From Aquabacterium sp. (GTDB lineage: Bacteria; Pseudomonadota; Gammaproteobacteria; Burkholderiales; Burkholderiaceae_C), in the NCBI RefSeq assembly GCF_030652515.1, contig NZ_JAUSAR010000188.1, positions 124,001 to 188,000 of the forward strand: DNA of 64,000 nt, written 5' to 3'. Position numbers and translations under genes: made by a program. The notes below the pieces were generated by a model. That model was not told the DNA's origin. It saw nothing but the letters and a program-made list of their open reading frames with translations, and ran no database searches. Positions 16,991-27,032 of the stretch are shown here, piece by piece (position 1 is the first letter of the stretch; every line of letters begins with the position of its first letter).

Positions 16991-18904
16991 TTACTTGGGA
17001 CCCAAGGTCTCCCAGCGGTCCAGCAGGGTCAACAGTTCTTCGTCGATGGCACCGATGCGTTCCTGCATGGCAGGCAGACCTTGCGGGTTCTTTTTATAGA
17101 TGTCCGGATCGGCCAATTGCGCGTTCAAGGACGCCTGCTCGGTCTCCAGGTCGGCAATGCGCTTGGGCAGCTCGTCCAGCTCGCGCTGCTCTTTGTAGCT
17201 GAGCTTGCGGGCCTTGGCCGGGGCTGCCGCGGCCACCACGGGGGCAGCGGGCGCAGGTGCGGGTGCTGCCGAAGCGGGCGGTGTGTTGTTGCCCGAAGAG
17301 CCCGACGACTTGGCATTGGCGTTGGCCAGCGCCTCGGCCCGGCGCGACTGGATCAGCCAGTCCTGCACGCCACCTTCGTATTCACGCCAGCTACCGCCAC
17401 CTTCGGACACCACGGTGCTGGTGACCACGTTGTCCAGGAAGCGCCGGTCGTGGCTGACCAGGAAGACGGTGCCCGGGTACTCGGCCAGCAAGTCTTCCAG
17501 CAGGTCGAGCGTGTCGATGTCCAGGTCGTTGGTGGGTTCGTCCAGCACCAGCACGTTGGAGGGGCGGGCGAACAGGCGCGCCAGCAGCAGTCGGTTGCGC
17601 TCGCCACCGCTCAGAGTGCGCACGGGCGAATTGGCGCGTGCGGGCGAGAACAAAAAGTCTTGCAGGTAACCCATCACGTGCTTGCGCGAACCGTTGATCT
17701 CGATCCACTCGCTGCCGGGGCTGATGAAGTCGGCCAGCGTGGCGTTCAGGTCGAGGTTGTCGCGCATCTGGTCAAAGTAGGCGACGTTGATGTTGGCGCC
17801 GATCTTGACCTTGCCACTGTCGGCCGCCAGCTCGCCCAGGATGATTTTGAGCAGCGTGGTCTTGCCCGCGCCATTGGAGCCGACCAGGCCGACCTTGTCG
17901 CCGCGCAAAAACGTGCCCGTGAAGTTCTTGACGATGTCGCGGTCGCCATAGCGCTTGTTGACGTCTTCCAGCTCGGCCACGATCTTGCCGCCACGGTCGC
18001 CTTGCGAGACTTCCAGCTTGACGCGGCCGATGGTGTCGCGGCGGGCAGCGCGCGCGCCACGCAGGTCGTCCAGGCGCTTGATGCGGGCGGTGCTGCGGGT
18101 GCGTCGGGCTTCCACGCCCTTGCGGATCCAGACTTCTTCTTGCGCCAGCAGCTTGTCGAAGCGGGCGTTGGCCAGGGCCTCGTCGGCCAACTGACCGGCT
18201 TTCAGCAGCTCATAAGCGGCGAAGTTGCCGGGGTAGGAGCGGAGGATGCCGCGGTCCAGTTCGATGATGCGGGTGCAGACGTTGTCCAGGAAGGCGCGGT
18301 CGTGGCTGATCAGCAGGACGCTGCCCTTGAAAGCCACCAGCAGTTCTTCCAGCCAGGTGATGGCGTTCAAGTCCAAATGGTTGGTGGGTTCGTCCAGCAG
18401 CAGCACATCGGGCGAGGCCACCAGGGCCTGCGCCAAAGCCACGCGCTTTTTCATGCCGCCTGACAGGTCGCTGATCATCAGGTTGGGTGGCAAATCCAGG
18501 TGCTGCAGGGTCTGTTCGACGCGTTGCTCCCAGTTCCAGCCGTCGCGCGCTTCGATCTGGGTCATCAGGGCGTCGAGGTCGTCGCCTTCCTGGTGGGCTT
18601 CGAAGCGGTCGCGCAGTTCGCGGATGTCGCCCAGCCCGAGGCTGACGGCGTCGAACACATTGATGCCGTCGGCGAATTGCGGTTCCTGGGCCACATAGGC
18701 CAGGCGCACGCCGTTCTGGAATTGCACCACGCCATCGTCGAGCTTTTCCATGCCGGCGATGATCTTCAACAGGGACGACTTGCCCGTGCCGTTGCGCCCG
18801 ATCAGGCCGACGCGTTCACTGCTTTCGAGCGCGAAGGCGGTGTGGTCCAGCAGGGCCACGTGGCCGAAAGCCAGACAGGCGTCATTCAAGGTCAGGAGGG
18901 CCAT
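16991..18904 (-). CDS. uup: ABC-F ATPase Uup
   Basis: A 637-residue soluble protein with two ABC ATPase cassettes: Walker A GRNGTGKSS and GSNGAGKTT, signatures LSGGMKKRVALAQAL and LSGGERNRLLLARLF, Walker B LLLDEPTNHLDL and LVLDEPTNDLDI. An Ala/Pro-rich linker leads to a C-terminal coiled coil (SYKEQRELDELPKRIADLE), as in Uup, which binds DNA/ribosomes and affects transposon excision and ribosome function. There are no membrane segments. ATG 18904 is the family start; the open frame upstream runs through the intergenic region into the divergent kinase gene. Confidence 0.93.
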   Translation of the reverse strand: MALLTLNDACLAFGHVALLDHTAFALESSERVGLIGRNGTGKSSLLKIIAGMEKLDDGVVQFQNGVRLAYVAQEPQFADGINVFDAVSLGLGDIRELRDRFEAHQEGDDLDALMTQIEARDGWNWEQRVEQTLQHLDLPPNLMISDLSGGMKKRVALAQALVASPDVLLLDEPTNHLDLNAITWLEELLVAFKGSVLLISHDRAFLDNVCTRIIELDRGILRSYPGNFAAYELLKAGQLADEALANARFDKLLAQEEVWIRKGVEARRTRSTARIKRLDDLRGARAARRDTIGRVKLEVSQGDRGGKIVAELEDVNKRYGDRDIVKNFTGTFLRGDKVGLVGSNGAGKTTLLKIILGELAADSGKVKIGANINVAYFDQMRDNLDLNATLADFISPGSEWIEINGSRKHVMGYLQDFLFSPARANSPVRTLSGGERNRLLLARLFARPSNVLVLDEPTNDLDIDTLDLLEDLLAEYPGTVFLVSHDRRFLDNVVTSTVVSEGGGSWREYEGGVQDWLIQSRRAEALANANAKSSGSSGNNTPPASAAPAPAPAAPVVAAAAPAKARKLSYKEQRELDELPKRIADLETEQASLNAQLADPDIYKKNPQGLPAMQERIGAIDEELLTLLDRWETLGPK

Positions 18905-18970
18905 TCGTTTGGGTGCTTGAGGGTTCGTGAAGTCGGCATTGTCAGGCCTGCGCCCGCACAATGCGCGGTC

Positions 18971-20869
18971 ATGCCGCCTTTTCTCCTGGATCCCCGCCAC
19001 CGTGCCCGCCTGTTTTCCGCCATCTGGGGGCTGGCGGGCGCTTTGGTGCTGGCCGTGGGTTGGTGGTTGTGGCACTTTCCGGCGGATCACTCGGGGCGTG
19101 AATCCCACGTGATGGAATTGACGGATGCCGAGGCCTTGGCCTCGCCACGCGCCACGCCCCCCGACGACCTGGACAATTGGGTGAGCGTGAGGTTGCCGCA
19201 TCGATGGTCGCAAACGCACCGCGAGCTGACGGGCAGCCTGTGGTACCGGCTGAATGCACCTTTGCCGACGTTGCCCCCGCAGACCTGGGCTGTGTATGTG
19301 CCCAAAGTGAGCATGAATGCCGAGGTCTGGATCAACGGCGTGTCGCTGGGCGCCGTGGGGTCGATGGAGCCGCCGCTCAGCGCCAACTGGTACACCCCCT
19401 TGATGTTCACCGTGCCGCCCAGCTTGTGGAAGGTGGGTGACAACGTGGTCGAAGTGCGGGTCAGTGGCGACAGTGTCAGTCGCTCAGGTTTGGCCCCGGT
19501 GTGGATCGGTTCGGCGCGCACCATCTCCCGCATGTACAACCAGCGCTGGTGGGTGCAGGTGATGGGCGTGCACGCGGCCAATGTCGGCCTGGTGATGATG
19601 GGCCTGTTTTTGATGGTGCTGTGGATGCGAGACCGCAGCCAGAGCGCGTTTGGCTTCATCGGCCAAGCAGCCATCCTGTGGGGCGTGGGCTCGTCGGCCA
19701 ACATCGTGCCCGATCCATTCCTGCCCATGCCGGTCTGGGATTCGCTGAGCTTTCTGTGCATCGTGTGGGCGCAGTTGTCCATGTGCCTGTTCTTTCTGCG
19801 GTTTTCCGAGCGCCAATGGGCCTGGGCCGAACGGCTCATCTTTGGCTTGGCGCTGCTGGCTCCCCTGGTGGTGGCCTTGATCCCGTCGCAATTGCTGGTG
19901 GGCTTGATTTACCTGGCCATCTACGTGGTGGCCTTGGTGGGCTTTGCCCTGGCCTTGTGGCACGCCTACCGCACTCGGCGCCCAGACCGCAACCTGTTCG
20001 CCTTTGGCTCCCTGGTGTCCATCCCGGCGGCGGCCCATGACGTGGCACTGCAGTTGAACCAGCTGTCTTTGGATTCGGTGTACATGCTGCCTTATGGTGG
20101 CCCGGTGATGGTGGGTTGCATGGCCTTCATCGTGGCCGGCGACCACGCCCGTTCCAGGCGGGCACTGGCCCATTTGAACCACGACCTGGTGGCCAGCATC
20201 CAGCGCCGTGAAGCCGAGCTGCGCGACAGCTTTCAGCGCGTGGCGTCGCTGGAGCAAGCGCAGGCGGTGTCGGCCGAGCGCGCCCGCATCCTGCGTGACA
20301 TGCACGATGGCGTGGGCGCCCACCTGACCACGGCCTTGCGCCAGCTCAACCCCGTCACGCCGCAGGCGGTGGATCTGCGCATGGTGACGCGCATCCTGCG
20401 CGAGGCACTCGACCAGTTGAAGCTGTCCATCGACGCGATGTCCATGCCGCCAGGTGATGTGGTCGGCCTGCTGGCCAGCCTGCGCTTTCGCATGACCCCC
20501 CGCTTCAAGGCGGCGGGCTTGTCCTTGCATTGGGACGTGGATGAGTTGCCCGAATGGCCTGCGGGCACGCAAGCGGCCTTGCGCCAGTTGCAGTACATCC
20601 TGTTCGAAGCGCTGTCCAACGTGCTGCAGCATGCGGGTGCACAAGAGGTCACGCTGCGGGCCCGGCACCACGGCGATCAATTGCTGCTGGTGCTGCATGA
20701 TGATGGCCGGGGGGCGTTGGGGCCCCAGGCCGAAGGCCATGGCTCGCAGACCATGCGCAGCCGGGCCGGCACGATTGGCGCAGGCATTGAATTTGTGAGC
20801 CCACCTGAGGGCGGCTACGAGGTGCGTTTGAGTTTGCCCATGAGGAGGCCTGATGAGCCAGGACAGTGA
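18971..20869 (+). CDS. 7TM-type NarL-family sensor histidine kinase
   Basis: A 632-residue kinase. After an N-terminal membrane anchor comes an extracytoplasmic beta-rich domain (LTGSLWYRLNAPLP, VWINGVSLGAVGSM) like the sugar-binding-type sensor domains of 7TMR-DISM proteins, then about seven hydrophobic segments (roughly residues 195-400), a coiled coil and a HisKA_3 domain with His445 in RILRDMHDGVGAHL and a HATPase. It is coupled to the following response-regulator gene by a 17-bp overlap. The signal is unknown; a carbohydrate or envelope cue is an inference from the sensor fold. Confidence 0.87.
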   Translation: MPPFLLDPRHRARLFSAIWGLAGALVLAVGWWLWHFPADHSGRESHVMELTDAEALASPRATPPDDLDNWVSVRLPHRWSQTHRELTGSLWYRLNAPLPTLPPQTWAVYVPKVSMNAEVWINGVSLGAVGSMEPPLSANWYTPLMFTVPPSLWKVGDNVVEVRVSGDSVSRSGLAPVWIGSARTISRMYNQRWWVQVMGVHAANVGLVMMGLFLMVLWMRDRSQSAFGFIGQAAILWGVGSSANIVPDPFLPMPVWDSLSFLCIVWAQLSMCLFFLRFSERQWAWAERLIFGLALLAPLVVALIPSQLLVGLIYLAIYVVALVGFALALWHAYRTRRPDRNLFAFGSLVSIPAAAHDVALQLNQLSLDSVYMLPYGGPVMVGCMAFIVAGDHARSRRALAHLNHDLVASIQRREAELRDSFQRVASLEQAQAVSAERARILRDMHDGVGAHLTTALRQLNPVTPQAVDLRMVTRILREALDQLKLSIDAMSMPPGDVVGLLASLRFRMTPRFKAAGLSLHWDVDELPEWPAGTQAALRQLQYILFEALSNVLQHAGAQEVTLRARHHGDQLLLVLHDDGRGALGPQAEGHGSQTMRSRAGTIGAGIEFVSPPEGGYEVRLSLPMRRPDEPGQ

Positions 20870-21527
20870 AAACAGATTGACGGTGGTGGTGGTTGAAGAC
20901 AATCCGCTGACCTGCGAGTTCCTGGTGTCGTGCATCAACGCGCATCCGCAACTGATGGTGGCGGCCTCCTTTGTCACGCTGGCTTCCGCCCGCCAGTGGT
21001 TTTCAAAGCATCCATCCGACCTGTTGCTGGTGGACCTGGGCCTGCCCGATGGCAGTGGCCTGACCCTGATGCGCGAAGTGCATGCGCGTTGGCCGCAATG
21101 CGACATGCTGGTGGTGTCCATGTTCGGTGACGAGGTCAATGTGGTGGCCAGCATCGAGGCGGGTGCCGTGGGCTATGTGCACAAGGACGACGAGGCCGCC
21201 GACATCGCCGAGACCCTGCTGGCCGTCAAGCGCGGCGCCTCGCCCATCTCGCCCATGATCGCGCGGCACTTGCTGTTGCGCATGCGGCCCGCCACGCCCG
21301 ATCCGGAGCCTGCCGCCGTGAGCCTGTCGCCGCGCGAGCAGGAGGTGCTGCAGCACATCGCGCGCGGGCTGGCCTATGCCGAAATCGCGCGCCTGCAGGG
21401 CGTGACTGTGCACACCGTGCAGACCCACATCAAGAAGCTCTACGGCAAGCTGGCCGTGCACTCGCGCAGTGAGGCCGTGTTCGAGGCCAACCGTTTGGGC
21501 CTGCTCAACGAAACCCTCAAGCGCTGA
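20853..21527 (+). CDS. NarL/FixJ-family response regulator
   Basis: A 224-residue regulator with a receiver domain (acidic pocket VVEDN, phospho-acceptor Asp61 in LLVDLGLPDGSG, Lys in YVHKDDE) and a LuxR-type helix-turn-helix (LSPREQEVLQHIARGLAYAEIARLQ). It overlaps the upstream kinase gene and so forms a two-component pair with it. Its 3' end overlaps the convergent gshB gene by 11 bases. Targets unknown. Confidence 0.92.
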   Translation: MSQDSENRLTVVVVEDNPLTCEFLVSCINAHPQLMVAASFVTLASARQWFSKHPSDLLLVDLGLPDGSGLTLMREVHARWPQCDMLVVSMFGDEVNVVASIEAGAVGYVHKDDEAADIAETLLAVKRGASPISPMIARHLLLRMRPATPDPEPAAVSLSPREQEVLQHIARGLAYAEIARLQGVTVHTVQTHIKKLYGKLAVHSRSEAVFEANRLGLLNETLKR

Positions 21528-22464
21528 TCTTGGCTTCCAGTGCATCCACGAAGCGCGCGGCCACGTCAAAGCCCGCTTGCTGGGTGATCTCCTGAAAGCA
21601 GGTCGGGCTGGTCACGTTGATCTCGGTGAGCTTGTCGCCAATGATGTCCAGGCCCACCAGCAGCAGGCCGCGTGCCGCCAGGATCGGGCCCAAGGTGCGG
21701 GCGATGTGCCAGTCGCTCTCGCTCAAGGGCTGGGCCACACCCTTGCCCCCGGCCGCCAGGTTGCCTCGCACCTCACCACCTTGCGGGATGCGCGCCAATG
21801 CGAAAGGCACGGGTTCACCGTCGATCACCAGCACGCGCTTGTCGCCTTGGGCGATGGCGGGCAAGAAGGCTTGGACCATGATGGTTTGAGTCCCATCACG
21901 GGTGAGCGTTTCGGCGATGCTGCCCAGGTTCAGGCCATCGGCGGGCACGCGGAAGATGCCGGTGCCGCCCATGCCATCCAGGGGCTTGAGGATGATGTCC
22001 TGGTGCGTGGCATGAAAGGCCCGCACGGCGTCGATGTTGCGCGTGACCAGCGTGGGCGCGGTGAACTGTGGAAATTCGAGGATGGCCAGTTTTTCGGGGT
22101 GTTCGCGCAGGGCGTGGGGGCTGTTGAACACACGCGCACCTTCGCGCTCGGCTTGGGTCAGCAGGTGCGTGGTGTACAGGTATTCGGCATCGAAAGGCGG
22201 GTCCTTGCGCATCACCACCGCGTCCAGGTCGGCCACCACCACCACGCTTTCCTGCCGCACTTTGAACCAGGGGTCGGCGTGGCCCGTCAACTCGATCTGG
22301 CGGGACAGGGCCTGCACCTTGCCGCCGTGCTGCCAGACCAGGTCGTCTTGCTCACACGCCCAGATCTGATGACCACGGCGCGCGGCCTCTCGCATCATGG
22401 CGAAGGTGCTGTCCTTGTAGGTTTTGAAGCTGTCCAGCGGGTCGGCGAGGAAGAGGATGTTCAT
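21517..22464 (-). CDS. gshB: glutathione synthetase
   Basis: A 315-residue ATP-grasp enzyme beginning with the family motif MNILFLADPLDSFKTYKDST, with DPPFDAEYLYTTHLL, LKPLDGMGGTGIFRV (ATP-grasp glycine loop) and INVTSPTCFQEI at the C-terminus. It joins gamma-glutamylcysteine and glycine. Its start overlaps the benE stop (ATGA), making it the last gene of the gshA-kup-benE-gshB group, so both steps of glutathione synthesis are in one transcription unit with two transporters between. Confidence 0.95.
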   Translation of the reverse strand: MNILFLADPLDSFKTYKDSTFAMMREAARRGHQIWACEQDDLVWQHGGKVQALSRQIELTGHADPWFKVRQESVVVVADLDAVVMRKDPPFDAEYLYTTHLLTQAEREGARVFNSPHALREHPEKLAILEFPQFTAPTLVTRNIDAVRAFHATHQDIILKPLDGMGGTGIFRVPADGLNLGSIAETLTRDGTQTIMVQAFLPAIAQGDKRVLVIDGEPVPFALARIPQGGEVRGNLAAGGKGVAQPLSESDWHIARTLGPILAARGLLLVGLDIIGDKLTEINVTSPTCFQEITQQAGFDVAARFVDALEAKISA

Positions 22465-23603
22465 GGCGAATCTGCGATGTCGGGGGCGGGAGCCCGCCAG
22501 TGTTGCACCAATAGGGCAATGATGCCGGCGACCAGGCCCCAGAAGGCCGAACTGACGCCCAGCAGGCTCATGCCGGACAAGGTCACCAGGAAGGTGATCA
22601 AGGCGGGTTCGCGGTCACGTTCGTTGCGCAAGGCCGTGGCCAGGCCGCCGCCAATGGTGCCCAGCAGGGCCAGCCCCGCCACGCCCATGACCAGCGCTGG
22701 CGGAAACGCCGCCAGCACACCGGCCACCGCCCCGCCCAACAGCCCCATGGCGATGTAGAACAGCCCGGACATGATGGCGGCGGTGTAGCGTTTGCGGGCG
22801 TCGCTGTGCGCGTGCGGGCTGAGCACGATGGCCGCGGTGATCGCGGCCAGGTTGAAGGCATAGCCGCCAAAGGGCGCCAGCAGCACGGTGGTCACGCCCG
22901 ACCAGGTCATCAGCGGCGACACCCGAGGCTCGTACCCGGCCGTGCGGATGGCCGAGACACCGGGTACCGCCTGCGAGGCCATGGTCACGATGAACAGGGG
23001 CAGCCCCATGCTCATGATCGCGTGCCAGGACCATTGCGGCACCACCAACACTGGCGTGGCCAGTTGCCAGCGCAGCACATGGGTGTTGAGTTGGCCGTGA
23101 AGGCCGGCAACCACTATGCCCACCACCAGCACACCCAGCACGGCATAGCGCGTCCACCAGCGGCGGCCCACCACGTAGGCGGCAAACATGGTGAGCACCA
23201 GTGTGGGTTGCAGTGTGGTGTGCGAGAACGCCAGCAGCGCGAACTTGGCCAGGATGCCCGCCAGCAGGGCGGAGGCCAGCGACACGGGGATGCGCCCCAT
23301 CATGCGTTCAAACACCCGGGTGACACCCGACAGCCACATCAGCACGCCGCAGACCAGGAAGGCGCCGACCGCTTCTGGCAAGCTCACGCCGCCAGCCGCC
23401 GCGGCGATCACCGCCGCACCAGGCGTGGACCAGGTGATCAGGATCGGTGTTCTGGCCCAAAGCGACAGGCCCAGGGTGCTCAGGCCCATGCCCAGCCCCA
23501 AGGCCCAAACCCATGAGCTGATCTGCGCGGGCGTGGCCCCCAGTGATTGCGCCGCGTGGAAGATCAGCGCGATGGTGCTGGTGAAACCCACCAGCGTGGC
23601 CAC
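22461..23603 (-). CDS. benE: BenE-family benzoate/proton symporter
   Basis: A polytopic membrane protein, at least 380 residues, with many hydrophobic helices and the BenE motif GFTSTIALIFHAAQSLGATPAQ at its start, then TPGAAVIAAAA and APFGGYAFNLAAITAAIV. It is expected to import aromatic acids such as benzoate with protons. The GTG at 23603 leaves out a family-conserved stretch: the frame is open upstream and encodes SSLNRIRQDTSLAAVSAGF, but offers no ATG, GTG or TTG there. Translation may begin at a CTG near 23661-23666, just after the kup stop. No benzoate catabolic genes are nearby. Confidence 0.88.
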   Translation of the reverse strand: MATLVGFTSTIALIFHAAQSLGATPAQISSWVWALGLGMGLSTLGLSLWARTPILITWSTPGAAVIAAAAGGVSLPEAVGAFLVCGVLMWLSGVTRVFERMMGRIPVSLASALLAGILAKFALLAFSHTTLQPTLVLTMFAAYVVGRRWWTRYAVLGVLVVGIVVAGLHGQLNTHVLRWQLATPVLVVPQWSWHAIMSMGLPLFIVTMASQAVPGVSAIRTAGYEPRVSPLMTWSGVTTVLLAPFGGYAFNLAAITAAIVLSPHAHSDARKRYTAAIMSGLFYIAMGLLGGAVAGVLAAFPPALVMGVAGLALLGTIGGGLATALRNERDREPALITFLVTLSGMSLLGVSSAFWGLVAGIIALLVQHWRAPAPDIADSP

Positions 23604-23671
23604 GAACCCCGCCGAAACCGCCGCCAGCGAGGTGTCCTGGCGGATGCGGTTCAGCGATGACAGCAGGGCGC

Positions 23672-25654
23672 TCAGATCTCGACCTTGGAGCCCATCTCGA
23701 TCACGCGATTGGTGGGCAGGCTCAGGAAGTCCGCCGCGCCCGAGGCATTGCGGTGCATGCTGGCAAACAGCTTCTCGCGCCAGGGCGCCATGCCGCCGCC
23801 AATGGTCGGGATGACGATGTCGCGTGACAGGAAGTAGCTGGTCTCCATCTCATCCAGGTTCACGCCATAGCGTTTGATCAGGCTGAGTGCCTTGGGCACG
23901 TCAGGCTCGTTCTTGAACCCGAAATGCAGCATCACCTGCCAGCAGTCGTGGCCCAGGGTTTCGATCTGGACGCGTTTGTCCAGGCCGATCCAGGGCACTT
24001 CGTGGGCCTTCACCGTGACGAACAGATTCTGTTCGTGCAGCACCTTGTTGTGCTTGAGGTTGTGCAGCAGCGCATTGGGTGTGGTGCCCGCATCGGCATT
24101 CAGGAACACGGCCGTGCCTTGCACGCGCGTGGGCGGGCTGGAAAACACCGCGTCCAGAAAGGGCTCCAGGTCGATGGAGTCGCTGCGCAGGCGTTCGCTG
24201 AGCATGGCGCGCCCTTGCTTCCAGGTCATCATCAAGGTGAACATGACCGCGCCAATCAGCAGCGGGAACCAGCCGCCATCGATCACCTTGATGACATTGG
24301 CGCTGAAGAAGAGCACGTCGATCACGAAGAAGAAAGCGGTGGCGGCGATGCACAGGGGCAAGGCCAGCTTCCAGGCGAAGCGGATCACGAAGAAGGTCAT
24401 CACCGTGGTGATGAGCATGTCGATGGTCACGGTGATGCCGTAAGCCGCCGCCAGTTTGCTGCTGGAGCCAAAGAACACCACGGCCATGACGATGCAACCG
24501 TACAGCGTCCAGTTGACGAACGGAATGTAGATTTGCCCGGTGGATTCGACCGAGGTGTGCATGATGCGCAGGCGCGGCAGGTAGCCCAGCTGGATCACTT
24601 GCTTGGTGACCGAAAAAGCAGCCGAGATCAGGGCTTGCGAGGCAATCACCGTGGCGAAGGTGGCCAGGATCACCAGCGGGTACAGGGCCCAGTGCGGGGC
24701 CATTTCAAAGAAGGGGTTGCTGGCGTTCTCAGGGTGCTCCAACAGCATGGCGCCCTGGCCAAAATAGTTGAGCACCAGGGCCGGCATGGCCAACAGGAAC
24801 CAGGCCAGGCGGATGGGCTTCTTGCCAAAGTGGCCCATGTCGGCGTACAGCGCTTCGGCCCCCGTGGCGCACAGGACCACGGCACCCAGTGCCACAAAGG
24901 CCATCTTGGGGTGCTCGTAAATGAAGACGAGTGCGTGGTGTGGGCTCATGGCCCACAGGATCGAAGGGTTGTCGATGATGTGAATCAGACCCAGTACCGC
25001 CAGCACCAGGAACCAGAGCGCAGTGATCGGCCCGAAGAATTTGCCAATGCCGCCCGTGCCGTGCTTTTGCACCATGAACAGCAGCGTCAAGACCACCAGG
25101 GTGACCGGCACCACGAAACGCTCCAGCCCGGGTGCGGCCACCTCCATGCCTTCCACCGCAGACAACACCGAGATGGCGGGCGTGATCACCCCGTCACCAA
25201 AGAAGATCGCCGTGCCGAAAATGCCCAATCCCAGCAAAAAGTGCCGCAGCTTGGGGTGCTGTTTGACCGCCGTTGAGGCCAGCGCCAGCATGGCGATCAG
25301 CCCGCCTTCACCGTTGTTGTCGGCCCGCAGGATCAGCGTCACGTACTTGAGCGAGACAATGACTGTCAGGGTCCAGAACATGATCGACAAGATGCCGAAG
25401 ATGCTGGTTTCGTTCAGCGGCAGGTGACCATGGGCGAACACCTCCTTGAGTGCGTACAGGGGGCTGGTGCCGATGTCGCCATAGACGACACCGATGGCCC
25501 CCAAAGTCAGCGCTGCCAGTTGCGAGCGGCTGAGGGGGGCGTTGGGGCTGGTTTGCACGAGTGGTGGACGCGAATCGACGAGGGGCCCATTCTGCCCGCT
25601 TATTGCCTGCTTATTCGTAGACTTCTGCGTTGGGGTCTGTTGCTTCCAGCTCAT
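23672..25654 (-). CDS. kup: Kup potassium uptake transporter
   Basis: A Kup/HAK potassium-proton symporter with the signature [28 protein letters not shown] near the N-terminus, about 12 hydrophobic helices (to about residue 440), [17 protein letters not shown] and a cytoplasmic C-terminal domain. ATG 25654 would overlap the gshA 3' end by 44 nt and give 660 residues; a GTG at 25558, after the gshA stop, would give about 628 residues, closer to the family length. No clear ribosome-binding site decides between them. It should supply potassium at low external concentration. Confidence 0.92.
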   Translation of the reverse strand: MSWKQQTPTQKSTNKQAISGQNGPLVDSRPPLVQTSPNAPLSRSQLAALTLGAIGVVYGDIGTSPLYALKEVFAHGHLPLNETSIFGILSIMFWTLTVIVSLKYVTLILRADNNGEGGLIAMLALASTAVKQHPKLRHFLLGLGIFGTAIFFGDGVITPAISVLSAVEGMEVAAPGLERFVVPVTLVVLTLLFMVQKHGTGGIGKFFGPITALWFLVLAVLGLIHIIDNPSILWAMSPHHALVFIYEHPKMAFVALGAVVLCATGAEALYADMGHFGKKPIRLAWFLLAMPALVLNYFGQGAMLLEHPENASNPFFEMAPHWALYPLVILATFATVIASQALISAAFSVTKQVIQLGYLPRLRIMHTSVESTGQIYIPFVNWTLYGCIVMAVVFFGSSSKLAAAYGITVTIDMLITTVMTFFVIRFAWKLALPLCIAATAFFFVIDVLFFSANVIKVIDGGWFPLLIGAVMFTLMMTWKQGRAMLSERLRSDSIDLEPFLDAVFSSPPTRVQGTAVFLNADAGTTPNALLHNLKHNKVLHEQNLFVTVKAHEVPWIGLDKRVQIETLGHDCWQVMLHFGFKNEPDVPKALSLIKRYGVNLDEMETSYFLSRDIVIPTIGGGMAPWREKLFASMHRNASGAADFLSLPTNRVIEMGSKVEI

Positions 25655-26906
25655 AACTGGCCGCCAACATGGCCAATCGGCCAATCACCCCGTACATGTA
25701 GAAGCGGTTGGGCGCGCTGGCGCCGGGTTTGGCACCCAGCTTGGGCATCTGGGTGGGTTCGGCAAAGGCCAGCGGCACGAAGCTGGAGCCGGGGGCGTTC
25801 AGGTTTTCGTCGATGCCCCGGTCCGAGTGAACGCGGTAAAAGCCGCCCACCACGTAGCGGTCGATCATGTAGACCACCGGTTCGGCCACCGAGTTGTTCA
25901 TCTGCTCATAGGTGGGCACGCCCTCCTGGATGATCACGCGGTTGACTTCCTGGCCATCCTTGACCACCGACATCTTGTTGCGCGTGCGGCGGTTCAGGTC
26001 GGTCAGCTCTTTCGCATCGCGCACGGTCATGATGCCCATGCCGTAGGTGCCGTTGTCGGCCTTGACGATGACAAAGGGCTTCTCGTTGATGCCGTATTCC
26101 TTGTATTTGCGGCGGATTTTGTTCAGCAGGGCGTCGACCTGGGTCTGCAGGCACTCGCCACCGGAGCCATCCTGGAAGTCGACCTCGTCGCACACCGAGT
26201 ACATGGGGTTGATCAGCCACGGGTCCATGCCCAGCAGCTTTGAAAACTTCTTGGCCACTTCTTCGTAGGACTCGAAGTGATGGCTCTTGCGGCGCACGGC
26301 CCAGCCTGCGTGCAGGGGCGGCAGCAGGTATTGCTCGTGCAGATCGGTCAGGATGTCCGGGATGCCCGCTGACAGATCGTTGTTGAGCAGGATGGTGCAG
26401 GGGTCGAAGTGCTTGAGGCCCAGGCGGCGCTTGGTGCGGATCAGCGGCTCCAGGGTCAGGTGGCCGCCGTCCTGCAGGGGCAACTCGACCGGCTCGGTGA
26501 TGGTTTCGTCCAGGGTGCCCAAGCGCACGTTCAGCCCGGCCAGGCTGAAGATCTGCACCAGGCGTTCCACGTTGGACAGGTAGTACGGGTTGCGCGTGTG
26601 GCGCTCGGGGATCAGCAGCAGGTTCTTGGCCTCGGGGCAGATCTTCTCGATGGCGGCCATGGCGGCCTGCACCGCCAGGGGCATCATTTCCTGGGTCAGG
26701 TTGTTGAAGCCGCCGGGGTAGAGGTTGGTGTCCACCGGGGCCAGCTTGAAGCCCGCATTGCGCAGATCGACCGAGGTGTAGAAGGGCGGCGTGTGCTCCA
26801 TCCACTCCAGCCGGAACCAGCGTTCGATCGCCGGCATGGATTCGAGCATGCGCTGCTCCAGCTCGTTGATGGGGCCGGTGAGCGCGGTAATCAGGTGAGG
26901 AACCAT
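25611..26906 (-). CDS. gshA: glutamate-cysteine ligase (proteobacterial GshA, PF08886 type)
   Basis: A 431-residue enzyme matching the alpha/beta/gamma-proteobacterial GshA family that is unrelated to E. coli GshA. Characteristic segments are [19 protein letters not shown] at the start, [40 protein letters not shown] (ATP-grasp lysine and glycine loop) and the C-terminal [20 protein letters not shown]. It makes gamma-glutamylcysteine, the first step of glutathione synthesis. ATG 26906 gives the conserved N-terminus; the longer frame to 26984 adds non-conserved residues. First gene of the cluster ending with gshB. Confidence 0.93.
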   Translation of the reverse strand: MVPHLITALTGPINELEQRMLESMPAIERWFRLEWMEHTPPFYTSVDLRNAGFKLAPVDTNLYPGGFNNLTQEMMPLAVQAAMAAIEKICPEAKNLLLIPERHTRNPYYLSNVERLVQIFSLAGLNVRLGTLDETITEPVELPLQDGGHLTLEPLIRTKRRLGLKHFDPCTILLNNDLSAGIPDILTDLHEQYLLPPLHAGWAVRRKSHHFESYEEVAKKFSKLLGMDPWLINPMYSVCDEVDFQDGSGGECLQTQVDALLNKIRRKYKEYGINEKPFVIVKADNGTYGMGIMTVRDAKELTDLNRRTRNKMSVVKDGQEVNRVIIQEGVPTYEQMNNSVAEPVVYMIDRYVVGGFYRVHSDRGIDENLNAPGSSFVPLAFAEPTQMPKLGAKPGASAPNRFYMYGVIGRLAMLAASYELEATDPNAEVYE

Positions 26907-27003
26907 GGGTTTTGGGGGGCTCAGGCGAAGATATTTGGATTCTGACGGTCGATTGTAGGAGTTTGAGATGCCCGCCCGTGCCAATTGAGGTGCGGGAAAC
27001 GCC

Positions 27004-27025
27004 AGAAGGGGCCGAGGCCCCTTCT
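27004..27025 (-). terminator. hairpin downstream of the PEP-CTERM gene
   Basis: A perfect 10-bp inverted repeat (AGAAGGGGCC / GGCCCCTTCT, two-base loop) lies eight bases after the PEP-CTERM stop. The U-rich side is better on the plus strand, so it may end transcription in both directions or act as an insulator before gshA. Confidence 0.5.
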
Positions 27026-27032
27026 TTTCAAT

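Noticed and set aside
19484-21154. 556-codon minus-strand frame across the histidine kinase and response regulator
   Set aside because: Antisense shadow; composition (His, Gln, Arg) is typical of reverse-complemented high-GC coding DNA.
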